64,000 bases of DNA from Paenibacillus caseinilyticus (lineage in GTDB: Bacteria; Bacillota; Bacilli; Paenibacillales; NBRC-103111): the NCBI RefSeq assembly GCF_027533645.1, contig NZ_JAQAGY010000007.1, positions 124,001 through 188,000 on the forward strand, read 5' to 3'. Positions 1-8,527 of the stretch are shown here, piece after piece (position 1 is the first letter of the stretch; each line of letters opens with the position of its first letter). Below the pieces are notes generated by a model, which saw only the letters and a list, made by a program, of their open reading frames with translations, made no database searches and had not been told where the DNA came from. A program made the translations under genes and the position numbers.

Positions 1-244
1 CCGAATCGCCCAATTCCTCTTGCAGATCGAGCAGCGATTGCAGGGTCTGCGGAACGGCATAATGGCCGAAGTTGACCCGCCTCGACTCCTCAGCCGTCAG
101 CTTCGGGCCCTCGGGAACTTTGTCCTGCCCCTGGCTCTCTTCTCTGATCTCCACTTGAATTACGGTATTCGGTGATGAGGGGGCAGCCGCGGCCGACAAG
201 AAATGAACGGCCCCCGCCGCGATAAGAATCCAGTTGGCCAACAT
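1..244 (-). CDS. Secreted hypothetical protein, 3' end outside window
   Basis: An open frame runs from an ATG at 244 leftward off the window edge, about 81 codons visible. AGGAGG lies 8 bases upstream of the ATG, which fixes the start. The first ~20 residues are hydrophobic and end in an Ala-rich stretch (LSAAAAPSS), so it is probably a signal peptide with cleavage near residue 20. A hydrophilic, Glu/Gln/Pro-rich part follows. No family is recognised. The next gene upstream is the MFS remnant on the same strand, about 185 bases away; that gap contains no ORF. Function unknown. Confidence 0.6.
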   Translation of the reverse strand, partial: MLANWILIAAGAVHFLSAAAAPSSPNTVIQVEIREESQGQDKVPEGPKLTAEESRRVNFGHYAVPQTLQSLLDLQEELGDS

Positions 245-428
245 GAATGATTCCTCCTGATACATACCCTTGTTCACGGATTCCAAGCTCCTGCGTCCGA
301 CGTCCCCTGCGAAGAAAAACTCCCGCCCCGTGATGCGACGAGAGTCAGGCTGCCGGCAGGTATATATTGGTATTTGATCCCATGTTACCCTATTCAACCG
401 AACTGCTGCAATACCCGCCGTCTATCGA

Positions 429-1532
429 TTACGGGATATGGGATGCTCTTATGCCCCTTCGGTCTCCGGAACCAGGGGGTCCCACGTTCCCTTGACAGGC
501 GCCGCGCTCTTCGGGGGAGGCGGCGCCGACCAGCGCGATGGTGATGAACAGAGCGAACAAGAGCGTGAAGTCCATGCCTTCCACGGTGCTCGAAATCAGC
601 GCCCCGGCCCAGATCGGCACGATGAAGGTGCCGCCGATCTGCGAGATTCCGTTCGACAAGCCGTAGGCGGCGGAGATGGTGGCGCTGCTGTATCTTTTCT
701 GGAAGTAGGTATTGACCGAGACGATGCTCGCGCTCATGAAGAACCCGTTCAGCGTCAGGCCCGCCACGAGCAGTACGCTCTGCTCCGAAGACCGCGCCTG
801 GGAGATCAGGAGCAGCGCGCCGGCCGACGCCAGAAAGCATACGACAGGACGAACCGGGTATGCAGCGAAGGCAGACGGTCATGCAGGTAACCGAACAAGA
901 AGATCTCGATCAGGGATGTGACCGCCGGAATGAGCGAGATCAGGCCCATCTGGGTCAAGTCGTAATGCAGCCCCTCCATAAGGTAAGTCGACTGCCACAG
1001 AGAGAATCCGACCCCGATCGAGATTTGTCCGAACATCACAATGATCCCGAGCCAGAAGGTGCGCACCCGCAGCAATTGCAAGACGATACTCCGGTCGAAG
1101 GCGGCCGGTTCCGCTTCCCGGACGGCGCTCCGGGAAGCCGCTTCTTCCGTAATATAATCATATTCCTCTTGGGACAGCCGGCCTCGGCCGAGCGCATCCT
1201 GGGGCGTGCTGTACACGAATTTCCATACGGCCCAGGCGGCGATGATCCCGGGGATCAGCATCACATAATAGACAGGACGCCAGTCGCCGAACAATCGGGT
1301 AAGCGGTACGGCGATCAGGATCGGCAGAATGGAACCCAGCACCGCCGAGGTCAGGAGCAAGGACGGCGTCCTCCCCCGCTCCTTCGGCGGCAACCAGCGG
1401 CTGATCAGCCCGATGGACGAGGAGATGTCCGACGCCTCGAACAAACCAAGCCCGAATCGAACGAGAATAAAATGCACCGTGTTCTGGATCAGGCCGGTGA
1501 AGGCGGTCATGAGGCTGAATCCGATCGTCGAC
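429..1532 (-). pseudogene. MFS transporter remnant, N-truncated and frameshifted
   Basis: Two frames together encode most of a 12-TM major facilitator of the anion:cation symporter / phthalate-permease type. The upstream frame covers about 1532-806 and begins directly after an in-frame TAG with STIGFSLMTAFTGL, which corresponds to TM2-TM3 of the family, so roughly the first 60-70 residues are missing. The downstream frame (about 845-429) supplies the last helices (GLTLNGFFMSASIVSVNTYF). The two are out of phase around 835-845, so a frameshift is needed to join them. The truncated 5' end abuts the stop of the tetR-like gene only ~20 bases away, consistent with a deletion that removed the promoter and N-terminus. 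A functional product is very unlikely. Confidence 0.75.
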
Positions 1533-1551
1533 TACAGACGAGCCGGCCCGC

Positions 1552-2151
1552 TTACAATACCAATCCTCCCTCAAGGCGGGACAGCGCCTCATCGAACAAG
1601 CCCGCCATGTTCGCCTCCGGATTCTCTGCATAATAGAGCATGACCGATATATTCACGCCAATGACGGCTCCGGCGAAGGTACGTACGGCCGGGTCCCCGA
1701 GGTGTCTTCCCGCGCGCCGTGCCGTCATCTCAGCGATGGCGTCCATGGTCAGCATCAGATTGTTCAGCGCTGCGGCCCGCAGCTCCGGCACCGACATGAC
1801 AAGCGCATTCCTCTCACGTACGGCTTCGAGCTCCCCGGCCGGCATGTCCGCGATAGCCGAACCGATCACCTTGCGCAATGCCTGCAGCGGGCTCAAGGCA
1901 GGCGGCTGGTTCTCGAACGCCTGGAGGAGAATGCCGTCATACTGGTCGTTCACCACCACATCCTCCTTCGTAGCGAAATAACGAAAGAAGGTGCTCGGTG
2001 AGATCTCCGCAGCCTCTGCAATCTGCTCCACGGTCGTTTCGTTATAGCCCTGCTCTCGGAACAGCCGCAAGGCGTGCCGCTGCACTGCCGCCATGGTTCT
2101 GGCCTTCTTCCGCTCTCTTAATCCTGTAGGACGCCGTTCATCAGCAGGCAC
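1552..2151 (-). CDS. TetR/AcrR-family transcriptional regulator
   Basis: A 199-residue protein of typical TetR length. The N-terminal helix-turn-helix is clear: ARTMAAVQRHALRLFREQGY followed by TTVEQIAEAAEISPSTFFRYF (residues ~19-60), ending in the FFRYFATKED signature. The C-terminal ligand-binding half is helical and variable; its shape suggests the MftR-type C-terminal domain, but this is tentative. The start overlaps the end of the FAD oxidoreductase gene by 11 bases, so the two are cotranscribed and probably translationally coupled. It likely represses its own operon through the inverted repeat at 3750-3764. The inducer cannot be inferred. Confidence 0.85.
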   Translation of the reverse strand: MPADERRPTGLRERKKARTMAAVQRHALRLFREQGYNETTVEQIAEAAEISPSTFFRYFATKEDVVVNDQYDGILLQAFENQPPALSPLQALRKVIGSAIADMPAGELEAVRERNALVMSVPELRAAALNNLMLTMDAIAEMTARRAGRHLGDPAVRTFAGAVIGVNISVMLYYAENPEANMAGLFDEALSRLEGGLVL

Positions 2152-3655
2152 CGGACTCCCTCCCCAGGTTCGGATTCGAATCGCGCGGGGCCCCGGAGTT
2201 CGCCATCATCGGTACGGAAAAAGCCGGTATCGCCATGTCCAGGAAGGCTTCGAGCTCCCCTTCTTCCCCAATGCCGAATTCATCCAGTAAGGCCTCTCTC
2301 CGGCCAGAGGGTTCCTCGGCCAATGCAACCCGAATCATCCTCTCGTTCAATAGGTCGCGCGGCGACCGCATAAGCCCGGTCACCTGCATATAGCTCTCCA
2401 GCCATTCCACGCGCCCCTGTCCTACGGCTGCCGCTCGGTAGCAGCCGATGAATTTGCGGGCAAAATCCATCCCGGCTCTTGGGTACGGTCCTGTGAATTC
2501 CACGCCCGCCCAGCCGAGATCCGCCGCTGCGGTCAGCCACCAGGCCGGCTCCAGTTCCTTCTGCATCGCTCCAAGCACTCCCCGCTCGAAGCCGGTTCCC
2601 GATACGGCTGGCTTGCCACCGAGATGGGCCGCCAATACTTCTGCCCCGATCGCTGCCGTCGTGATCCCTTGACCATACACCGGGTCAAAGTCGCACAAGG
2701 CATCCCCGATGGCAAGCAAGCCGGAGGGCCACCCCTCCATCCGGTCATACCGCTGCCGCCTGCACTCCGCAATCCGGAACCCCCGCGGGGGACCGAGAGG
2801 TTCTAGTTCCTTCAGCATGCCAGACAGCATGGGGTCCAGGAGCTGCGAGAATTGCGCCTCGAATTCACTGCTGTCTGCTGCCGGATATCGGGCTCCCCCG
2901 GCATAATACAGCACCGCTTCCGCTTTGCCCTGCTCGATCGGCCCGAAGACGCCGGTTCCGATGCCTTCACCCGGGTTCCCTTCGATCAGAATGACGCTCC
3001 AGTCATCGGCCGACTGCGGTGGCAATCGGTAGGTGCGCGTCGCGTAGCCAAGCGAAGCCTTCAATCTCTCGGGTTCGGGCACTTCCAGACCGCGTAGACC
3101 CAGCCATAAGGGGAGCTTTGAATTGCGCCCACTGGCATCTACTACGAGGTCTGCCGCAGCAAGAGAAGCATCCGGCTGTCCTCTCTCCCGCAGCCATACT
3201 CCTGTGACGGCCGTATGGTCCGGATTCATCTCCAGCCCCGCCGCTTCATGCCGCATCAGAAAATGCACGTTAGCGATCTGGCGGACCCGCTCACGGCAGA
3301 CCCACTCCAGGAGTGTTCTGCTGAAGCCCGCATCCGGGGGGCTGGGTACACGAAGCGTGCCGTACGGACTGCGCAGCAGAATCGGTTTGCCCTCCCTGGC
3401 AAACGCTCCATAACCCAAAAGATCCTCCATATATCCCGGAAACAGGGTCTCCAGTATGATCTTGCCCCTCGGCAGCAAACGGTGGGGATGATACGCTTGC
3501 GGGGTTCCCGGCCGGTGGTCGGGTCCCGGCGGAAGCTCGTCGCGCTCCGCGATGATCACTTCCTCGTAGACATCCGCAAGCACCCGGGCTGCGAACAAGC
3601 CCGCCATGCTGCCCCCAATGACGACGGCGCGTCTTCTATTTTTACCGCACTGCAT
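2141..3655 (-). CDS. FAD-dependent monooxygenase/oxidoreductase
   Basis: 504 residues from the ATG at 3655, chosen because AAAGGAG lies 8 bases upstream; a longer frame to 3691 has no such site. The N-terminus carries the Rossmann dinucleotide motif VVIGGSMAGLFAARVL and an acidic strand end (EEVIIAERD). Near residue ~310 the sequence IGDALCDFDPVYGQGITTA matches the second FAD-binding (GD) motif of the p-hydroxybenzoate hydroxylase class. No membrane segment is seen. Substrate is unknown; relatives are annotated as 2-polyprenyl-6-methoxyphenol-hydroxylase-like. It is the first gene of a two-gene operon with the TetR regulator, which suggests induction by a small aromatic or toxic ligand (inference). 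Confidence 0.8.
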   Translation of the reverse strand: MQCGKNRRRAVVIGGSMAGLFAARVLADVYEEVIIAERDELPPGPDHRPGTPQAYHPHRLLPRGKIILETLFPGYMEDLLGYGAFAREGKPILLRSPYGTLRVPSPPDAGFSRTLLEWVCRERVRQIANVHFLMRHEAAGLEMNPDHTAVTGVWLRERGQPDASLAAADLVVDASGRNSKLPLWLGLRGLEVPEPERLKASLGYATRTYRLPPQSADDWSVILIEGNPGEGIGTGVFGPIEQGKAEAVLYYAGGARYPAADSSEFEAQFSQLLDPMLSGMLKELEPLGPPRGFRIAECRRQRYDRMEGWPSGLLAIGDALCDFDPVYGQGITTAAIGAEVLAAHLGGKPAVSGTGFERGVLGAMQKELEPAWWLTAAADLGWAGVEFTGPYPRAGMDFARKFIGCYRAAAVGQGRVEWLESYMQVTGLMRSPRDLLNERMIRVALAEEPSGRREALLDEFGIGEEGELEAFLDMAIPAFSVPMMANSGAPRDSNPNLGRESGAC

Positions 3656-3736
3656 GTATGGCACTCCTTTCCCCATGGGCAATAGATACAACCTTTATTT
3701 CCCTTTTCGTCTATATTTTACTTCCGTTATAATGAC

Positions 3737-3765
3737 ACCTTATTCCAAATGATAGTTACTGTCAA
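3737..3765 (-). promoter_or_regulatory. Predicted promoter with TetR-type operator
   Basis: On the minus strand TTGACA (3765-3760) is a perfect -35 box; 17 bases on is a weak -10, TAAGGT (3742-3737). The -35 box lies inside a near-perfect inverted repeat, TGATAGT-T-ACTGTCA (3750-3764; 7-base arms, one mismatch). A TetR dimer bound there would block RNA polymerase. The neighbouring TetR gene in the operon is the obvious candidate ligand (inference). Confidence 0.5.
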
Positions 3766-3910
3766 TATTTTTAAGATGAGTTTGAGCTATGCCCCAACGG
3801 GGGTTCTCGAATCGGTTGCCAAAGTAACAAACTTTGGGCACGCAAACAAAACCCTCATACGCCAAAAATATGCGGGCTTGAGTCCATCTTTACGCCTATA
3901 CGGCTGCTTC

Positions 3911-4120
3911 TTAGTTGAATAGATTGCCGATCATCTCCCCTACGTAATCGCCCACCGCTTCCAATGACTTCCCCGCCGCCTCCAAGGCGGACTCTACAGC
4001 CGTTCCCACTGCATCCACCGCGCCTTCCGCCAGAGGGCCGATCACTTCCCCGCTGAAGACGATCGCTTCTGCCAGTGCTTCGGCCACCCCATCGGCCAAG
4101 CCGGAATCCCGCTTCTCTTC
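3911..4120 (-). pseudogene. Broken second copy of the small Gly/Ala/Glu-rich protein
   Basis: The last ~67 residues encoded here (from EEKRDSGLADGVAEA to EMIGNLFN) closely match the C-terminal ~70 residues of the 85-residue protein at 6076-6333, and similarity continues past the stop codon. The 5' part differs completely: the frame runs upstream through a long inverted repeat (4125-4165) into unrelated sequence, and the original acidic N-terminus and ribosome binding site are absent. The copy also has an extra short duplication (AEALAEAIVF versus AEAIVF). It is read as a 5'-truncated duplicate. A chimeric 118-residue product from 4267 cannot be excluded. Confidence 0.6.
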
Positions 4121-4124
4121 CTTT

Positions 4125-4165
4125 AAAAGGGTTACAGCTCCGGCACCGCCGGCTGTAACCCTTTT
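4125..4165. repeat. Strong inverted repeat / possible terminator
   Basis: AAAAGGGTTACAG (4125-4137) pairs perfectly with CTGTAACCCTTTT (4153-4165). Inside it CCGGC-ACC-GCCGG forms a further 5-bp stem with a 2-base bulge. Both strands end in a short T run, so it could act as a bidirectional terminator. It marks exactly where similarity between the two small-protein copies stops, so it may be the junction of a rearrangement. Confidence 0.6.
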
Positions 4166-4438
4166 AATTTGGATGATGAATAGCTGGGGGCTTCGCCTGT
4201 CCCTGTCGCCGCAGAACCAGGTGACGCTGCGGTACGGCCGCGCGTCAGTGTTCTTCATCCTCGACAAGCAGAATTTGTATGTTCATAAATACCCCCTAAG
4301 AAAAGATAGCATAGTAATCTGTATTTTGACTGTAGATTGATGATTTTTTCCGTTCCAATGCGAAGTACCGTTTCGGGGAACGCTATCTTATCCCAGTAAC
4401 ATGTCTCCTATGATATCTGCAAAACGGGGGGCTCTTCT

Positions 4439-4680
4439 CTAACCGTCTCTCATTCCCGAAGGGGTCGGCTCGAAGGTTGGCGATTTACGTATGGCCATAC
4501 ATCGGATTGTACTCCCGACCTCACCAGAACCGACGCCAATATTACAAGAGCTCCCCCCCTTGCGTTCAAGCGACTTGCCGATCTCGCTAGGCCGCTGTAA
4601 GAGCGATTCCGTTCTCCTCCCCTGGTTTTGAAATGTAAAAAGGGGCCAACCCACACTTCTCAGCGAGGTTGAACCCAGAG
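4439..4680. other. ORF-less stretch with RNA-like pairing, identity unknown
   Basis: The interval 4268-4908 contains no convincing gene; short frames at 4439-4656 have no ribosome binding site or family. On the minus strand the stretch has nested complementarity: GTCGGTTC against GAGCCGAC, TTGGCG against CGCCAA, TCGG..CCGA, and a 12-base palindrome GTATGGCCATAC. These suggest a structured noncoding RNA or the worn end of a mobile element. I do not recognise the family and cannot choose the strand with certainty. Confidence 0.3.
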
Positions 4681-4908
4681 GTTACATATCCTTTATTATC
4701 CTATTGCGAAATTATCACGTGTGGATTGTTGCTGTCGATCGTCATCACTTGCCGTTATTTGTGGTATGTTCACCGCACGGTCTGTAACGGTAAGTTTCTA
4801 AAATACACGGCAATTATAGCTTACCCATCTTGACACTAGGATCGCACGGACATGCTCCAGACGGTCCTTCTAAGTAATATCAGGGAGTATACCTTGCTTG
4901 CTTCGGGG

Positions 4909-5409
4909 CTAGGATACGCCGCCTTCGGCAAAGGACTCCCACTCCTCAAGGGATGGGCCATATACTCCAGACACGCGCAGACCGGCTTGGCGCATCAGAA
5001 TCGTCATCTGGCCCCGGTGGTGAATCTCGTGCGCGGTGACGGCATACAGCGTTTGGCTGTTGGTCCACTGCTCGCCGTACATATCACACGACTCCTGCAG
5101 GGAGGCATCGGTCCACTGGGCCGACAGCGCTTCGAGCAGAGCCTGGCTGGACTGTCTGTAGGCAGCAGCGATCTCCGCTGCGCTCGCCGGTACGGGGGAA
5201 TCCATGGCAGGAGCATCAAACTTCAGACCGGTACGGGACAGCATCTCATGATGGGTGGTGACGATATGCCAGGCCAACTCTCCAAGGGTACGGTGATTTT
5301 CCGTCACCTGCTGCTTCAGCGAATCATTGGTCAGTACATCGAGTAGTTTTTGCGTGGAACCGTTTTCGAAAGTCCAGGTCTGTTTGAATGCTTCGATGGA
5401 TTGGAACAT
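4909..5409 (-). CDS. DinB-family protein
   Basis: 166 residues from the ATG at 5409, preceded by GGAGG 9 bases upstream; the longer frame to 5511 lacks a site. DinB/YfiT proteins are four-helix bundles with a His-triad metal site. The expected residues are visible: ELAWHIVTTHHEM (residues ~44-56) and the C-terminal VTAHEIHHRGQMTILMRQ, where HxxxHHRGQ is the family hallmark. Members act in thiol-dependent or detoxification reactions; this one has no assigned substrate. It stands alone between the two small-protein copies and the dead solute-binding gene. Confidence 0.85.
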   Translation of the reverse strand: MFQSIEAFKQTWTFENGSTQKLLDVLTNDSLKQQVTENHRTLGELAWHIVTTHHEMLSRTGLKFDAPAMDSPVPASAAEIAAAYRQSSQALLEALSAQWTDASLQESCDMYGEQWTNSQTLYAVTAHEIHHRGQMTILMRQAGLRVSGVYGPSLEEWESFAEGGVS

Positions 5410-5650
5410 TTTAATCATCCTCCATTGGATACGTTTGTCCGGCCACCTGCCGGCAGCTCTGTCCGTTATGCTTGTCCATTTCATCCTATTCCATTTATTC
5501 CTTCTCTGCAAATATTAAATTTTCTTAAACAAGAAGGAACTAGTGTTCTTATGTCGTAGAAGCAAAAACTATCTCCGCTGGTGCGAGAAGGCTCTTTAAG
5601 GTAACTGCCAGAGCCGACGAAACTCGCGTAGCCTGCCCGGCAAGCCCAAA

Positions 5651-5678
5651 GAGGAAGCCGCCCACAAGGCGCTTCCTC
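5651..5678 (-). terminator. Hairpin downstream of the SBP remnant
   Basis: GAGGAAGC (5651-5658) pairs with GCTTCCTC (5671-5678), extended by GCC..GGC inside. The position just past the stop of the solute-binding remnant fits a Rho-independent terminator. The following T run is weak. Confidence 0.4.
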
Positions 5679-5702
5679 CTTGATTTACTTGCGGCCTCCC
5701 GT

Positions 5703-6040
5703 CTATTCCGCGGCAGCCTCCAGCTCTTCCGCGAACTGCCGCGAGTTCTCGGGCAGGAACAAATGCTGCAGGAAGGCCACCGCCTCCTTCGGATACTTAG
5801 TCTGCTTGAAGATGGACTATCCGCCTACGTACCACACCGCCGTGTCCGTTGACATAGCCAGCGCGGTCCCCGGGTGAGCAATGGCTCCGATATGCCGGCA
5901 GAACGTCTCCGGAAAGCTCTGGTTGGTAGCCAATCCGACCTCGCGGCTGCCTGACCTATTCATCCCGGGCCCCGCCTCCCCCGAACAGGTTGCGTGCGGC
6001 ACCGTAATCCATGGTAAGATAGACGTCCGCGAACGCCCAT
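5703..6040 (-). pseudogene. Extracellular sugar-binding protein remnant
   Basis: The C-terminal end of a family 1 ABC solute-binding protein is recognisable. GTALAMSTDTAVWYVGG is followed by an in-frame TAG (5817-5819) and then by SIFKQTKYPKEAVAFLQHLF and an ending LEAAAE, stop at 5703-5705. In intact homologues this position reads GGW/GGWS, so the stop is most simply a TGG-to-TAG change. Further upstream another frame reads DVYLTMDYGAARNLFGGG, needing a frameshift. The N-terminal ~300 residues are missing. No permease genes are nearby. It is a decayed fragment with no expected product. Confidence 0.65.
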
Positions 6041-6075
6041 CGCTAAGTGAGGCTCCTATACGACGAGGCTGTTTC

Positions 6076-6333
6076 TTAGTTGTTTAACAGATTGCCAATG
6101 ATCTCTCCCACGAACTCGCCTACAGCTTCCAATGATTTCTCCGCTGCCTCCAAGGCGGACTCCGCTCCCGTTCCCACCGCATCCACCGCGCCTTCCGCCA
6201 GAGGGCCGATCACTTCCCCGATGAAGACGATCGCTTCGGCCACCCCATCGGCCAAGCCGGAATCCCGCTTCTCTTCTTCCCTCTCTTGGCCTGTCTCCGC
6301 GAACTCTTGATTCTCCATCTGTTCGTCCATCAT
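6076..6333 (-). CDS. Small Gly/Ala/Glu-rich protein (intact copy)
   Basis: 85 residues with GGGAGG 8 bases before ATGATG. The first ~27 residues are strongly charged and acidic (MDEQMENQEFAETGQEREEE). The rest is built of small residues with regularly spaced glycines (GLADGVAEAIVFIGEVIGPLAEGAVDAVGTG), predicting an amphipathic or weakly membrane-associated helix of glycine-zipper type. There is no signal peptide or lipobox. A truncated paralogue lies at 3911-4120. No family is recognised; a peptide that oligomerises or inserts in membranes is one possibility (inference only). Confidence 0.6.
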   Translation of the reverse strand: MMDEQMENQEFAETGQEREEEKRDSGLADGVAEAIVFIGEVIGPLAEGAVDAVGTGAESALEAAEKSLEAVGEFVGEIIGNLLNN

Positions 6334-6428
6334 ATTAAGGTCCTCCCCGCTTCCGGTTTGTAGTGCTCCTTAGTTATTGTTGATTGTCTATACGCAGTAC
6401 ACCGTGTTCATGTTTCACCGGACAGACC

Positions 6429-6457
6429 AAAAAAGCCTGCTCCCGTTCCAAGCAGAC
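6429..6457 (-). terminator. Rho-independent terminator of the CBO0543 gene
   Basis: On the minus strand a GTCTGCT/AGCAGGC hairpin is followed by TTTTTT. It lies about 12-40 bases after the stop codon at 6469. Confidence 0.7.
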
Positions 6458-6468
6458 TCTCGCGCAAG

Positions 6469-7029
6469 TTATTTGGCTTTCTCTCCTTTGCTCCGGCGCA
6501 TCGGCGGCACTGCCAGGGCACCGTGTTCCCCAAGGAAGCGCCGGCCCTCCGGATGCCGGCCCCCGGCTCCCCAGATGCCTTCCTGCCACATTTGGTACGC
6601 ATAGAGGAGTAGGGCGAAGCCAGTCATAATGATCACGCTGCCGATTGGCGGCATGATCCCTTGGGGAGCCGTCACCCCGAGAATCTTCCATAAGGTACGG
6701 AATCCGTAGGCATAGATAAGATCCGTGCCGAGATTAACCAGCATATAGACCCAGAATTTCCGGAACGTATAATGAAAAATCCAAAGCGTTCCGACCAAGA
6801 ATACACCGTAAACCGTATGGATCTGGGCTACTTTATCCCAGGCAAACAAGGTGATTTTGTACTGCCACCAGTTATAGGTCCAAGCGATTTGGTATGCGAT
6901 GGTATTCAACACAGTGGCGAATAAGGCAACGGGCATATATCTTCGTATGGCCGAACGATCCATCAAGAATACGCTTAGCCAGGGGAGGATGAAGAACGCC
7001 CAGAGAATCACTTTTACCATGGAGCCCAT
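6469..7029 (-). CDS. CBO0543-family integral membrane protein
   Basis: 186 residues (183 if the second Met is used; both starts have a purine-rich site upstream). Five or so hydrophobic helices are visible: VILWAFFILPWLSVFLM, YMPVALFATVLNTIAYQIAW, VYGVFLVGTLWIFHYTF, FWVYMLVNLGTDLIYAYGF and IGSVIIMTGFALLLYAYQM. Trp/Tyr-rich loops such as WTYNWWQYKI and FRKFWVY are typical of this Firmicute family, which is common in spore formers and has no assigned function. The tail is basic and hydrophilic. It is transcribed alone, bounded by hairpins on both sides. Confidence 0.75.
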   Translation of the reverse strand: MGSMVKVILWAFFILPWLSVFLMDRSAIRRYMPVALFATVLNTIAYQIAWTYNWWQYKITLFAWDKVAQIHTVYGVFLVGTLWIFHYTFRKFWVYMLVNLGTDLIYAYGFRTLWKILGVTAPQGIMPPIGSVIIMTGFALLLYAYQMWQEGIWGAGGRHPEGRRFLGEHGALAVPPMRRSKGEKAK

Positions 7030-7103
7030 CCCTCTTCCTATCGTTTCCAGCGATAAGATTAGCTATGTCCCAAAATGAGGCTGCACATGCACACTCATAA
7101 AGA

Positions 7104-7137
7104 CTGCCGGCAATCTCTTCCAAAGAATCGCCGGCAG
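7104..7137 (-). terminator. Hairpin terminator of the DUF4183 gene
   Basis: CTGCCGGC (7104-7111) pairs with GCCGGCAG (7130-7137); on the minus strand TCTTTAT follows. It begins 24 bases beyond the stop at 7161. Confidence 0.5.
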
Positions 7138-7160
7138 CTCCAATCGTTCGTTACGTGGAT

Positions 7161-7445
7161 CTAGGTGACAATAAACTCAATGACAATCGGCGTGCCTCCA
7201 TCCAGTACATCTCCACCTGGGATCGTGATCGTCGTAGTGGTAACTGTTGAAGTATCGGCCGTCTGCAGCATGGCGTTAATATAAAGATTGTAATACGCCG
7301 GGGCAGCAGGGAACGCTGTAGCGGCTACGCCAGTGTCCGCTGTGAACGCTGTAGCGGCAATAGCAAACGTTGCACCCGTACCTGTCCCCGCTCCAATCGT
7401 GGATGTGAACCTGCGGCCGGCAATAAACGGTTTTGTTATTGGCAT
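7161..7445 (-). CDS. DUF4183 domain protein
   Basis: 94 residues, ATG preceded by GAGGGGTG. The sequence is Thr/Ala/Gly-rich with low charge and ends in IPGGDVLDGGTPIVIEFIVT. The core YYNLYINAMLQTADTSTVTTTTITIP is the DUF4183 pattern and is shared with the C-terminal domain of the adjacent collagen-like protein ([24 protein letters not shown]). Such domains occur on surface or exosporium-type filament proteins of spore formers. The two genes are 85 bases apart in the same direction and probably form an operon encoding partner proteins of a surface or spore layer (inference). Confidence 0.75.
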   Translation of the reverse strand: MPITKPFIAGRRFTSTIGAGTGTGATFAIAATAFTADTGVAATAFPAAPAYYNLYINAMLQTADTSTVTTTTITIPGGDVLDGGTPIVIEFIVT

Positions 7446-7530
7446 TTGTAATCACCCCTCTTTCTACTGCTATTAGATGTGCAATAACAGTAGAATGGAA
7501 GGGCGGACTATGATATCTATCGACCCATTT

Positions 7531-8325
7531 TTAGTATATTTTTACATTAAGTTGGATCGTCTCCAAAGCAATAGGTGTGCCTGAATAAAGCGTGCCGCCA
7601 AGCGCGTGTAACGTCAATCCATGGGGTACTGCGCTATAGATGTTCCCTCTTTGCAATATTCCGTTGATGAACAGGTTATGAAAACAATTGATTCCGAGTC
7701 CCGAAAAAACGGAGCTGCTCACTCCCGCATCGTCTACAAACTGGTCTGCCGCTATGATGACGGGAGACGTCAATACCAGATCCGTGGTCAGCGTGTAGAC
7801 ATATCGGTTAACCTCCGGGATGACGATAACGTTGGACAATTCTCCCGGCGGGCCCTGAGGGCCTGGTGGACCTATGGGACCTGGCATACCTATAGGACCT
7901 TGTGGACCTATGAGTCCTTGGATTCCTGCCGGCCCTTGTAGACCCATGGGACCTTGGATTCCTGGTACTCCTGGTTTCCCCTGTGGTCCCTGAGCACCTT
8001 CCGTTCCCCGCAGTCCCTGTTGGCCGGCAGATCCTTGTTCACCCTTTACACCTGAATGTCCCGGTATTCCTTGAAGACCCTGCAGTCCACGGGGACTTGA
8101 TATTCCTTGCGTCCCCTTGCGACCGGCAGGCCCTTTTCTCCTTTGTACAGGAACACAAACAAGACATACGGTTTTGTTTCGCCCACCCAGCTTTCTGGTA
8201 ACCTTATGCTTATTACGATTCCGTTTCGTTTTGAGCGCACATCTGTTTCGGATCAGCGTCCCTTTTTTTCTTTTTGCGAGGCGACATGTGTACCGTCTTC
8301 TTTTACGGACTTTGCATTCCTTCAA
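7531..8325 (-). CDS. Collagen-like protein with C-terminal DUF4183-type domain
   Basis: The favoured start is a TTG at 8325, because GGAGGTG sits 6 bases upstream; the product is then 264 residues. Three parts are visible: a very basic, Cys-containing N-terminus of ~70 residues ([33 protein letters not shown]); about 32 Gly-X-Y triplets with a single break (SPR), rich in GPQ, GIQ and GPI; and a C-terminal DUF4183-like domain that probably trimerises. There is no signal peptide, consistent with assembly onto spores rather than Sec export. BclA-like exosporium filament proteins share this layout. The upstream group II intron remnant lies about 200 bases away. Confidence 0.75.
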   Translation of the reverse strand: MKECKVRKRRRYTCRLAKRKKGTLIRNRCALKTKRNRNKHKVTRKLGGRNKTVCLVCVPVQRRKGPAGRKGTQGISSPRGLQGLQGIPGHSGVKGEQGSAGQQGLRGTEGAQGPQGKPGVPGIQGPMGLQGPAGIQGLIGPQGPIGMPGPIGPPGPQGPPGELSNVIVIPEVNRYVYTLTTDLVLTSPVIIAADQFVDDAGVSSSVFSGLGINCFHNLFINGILQRGNIYSAVPHGLTLHALGGTLYSGTPIALETIQLNVKIY

Positions 8326-8527
8326 GGAATTCACCTCCATCACTCCAACGCTCTGCACATTGGACGTGTACAATTCCCCATCCCTATCCTATGCCTATCT
8401 TATGTCATCGCCTCCGATAAAGTTTGGTCAAGTAACCAGTGGGGTGTAGACCCCCATCTATCTTTCCGAAATCTGGCCATCCGGCTGGTCTGATCCCTGC
8501 TTCCCCCTTCTCCCCCAAGGGTTTCCG

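Noticed and set aside
4121..4267. 5' half of the 118-codon frame at 3911-4267
   Set aside because: It runs through a strong inverted repeat into sequence unrelated to the intact paralogue; treated as a fusion created by rearrangement.
4439..4656. Two ~70-codon minus-strand frames
   Set aside because: No ribosome site, no family, and the sequence looks structured rather than coding.
7843..8130. Repetitive Gly-X-Y coding sequence as a possible CRISPR-like array
   Set aside because: Period is 9 bases and in frame with a collagen-like protein; no spacer-repeat structure. No CRISPR array is present in the window.
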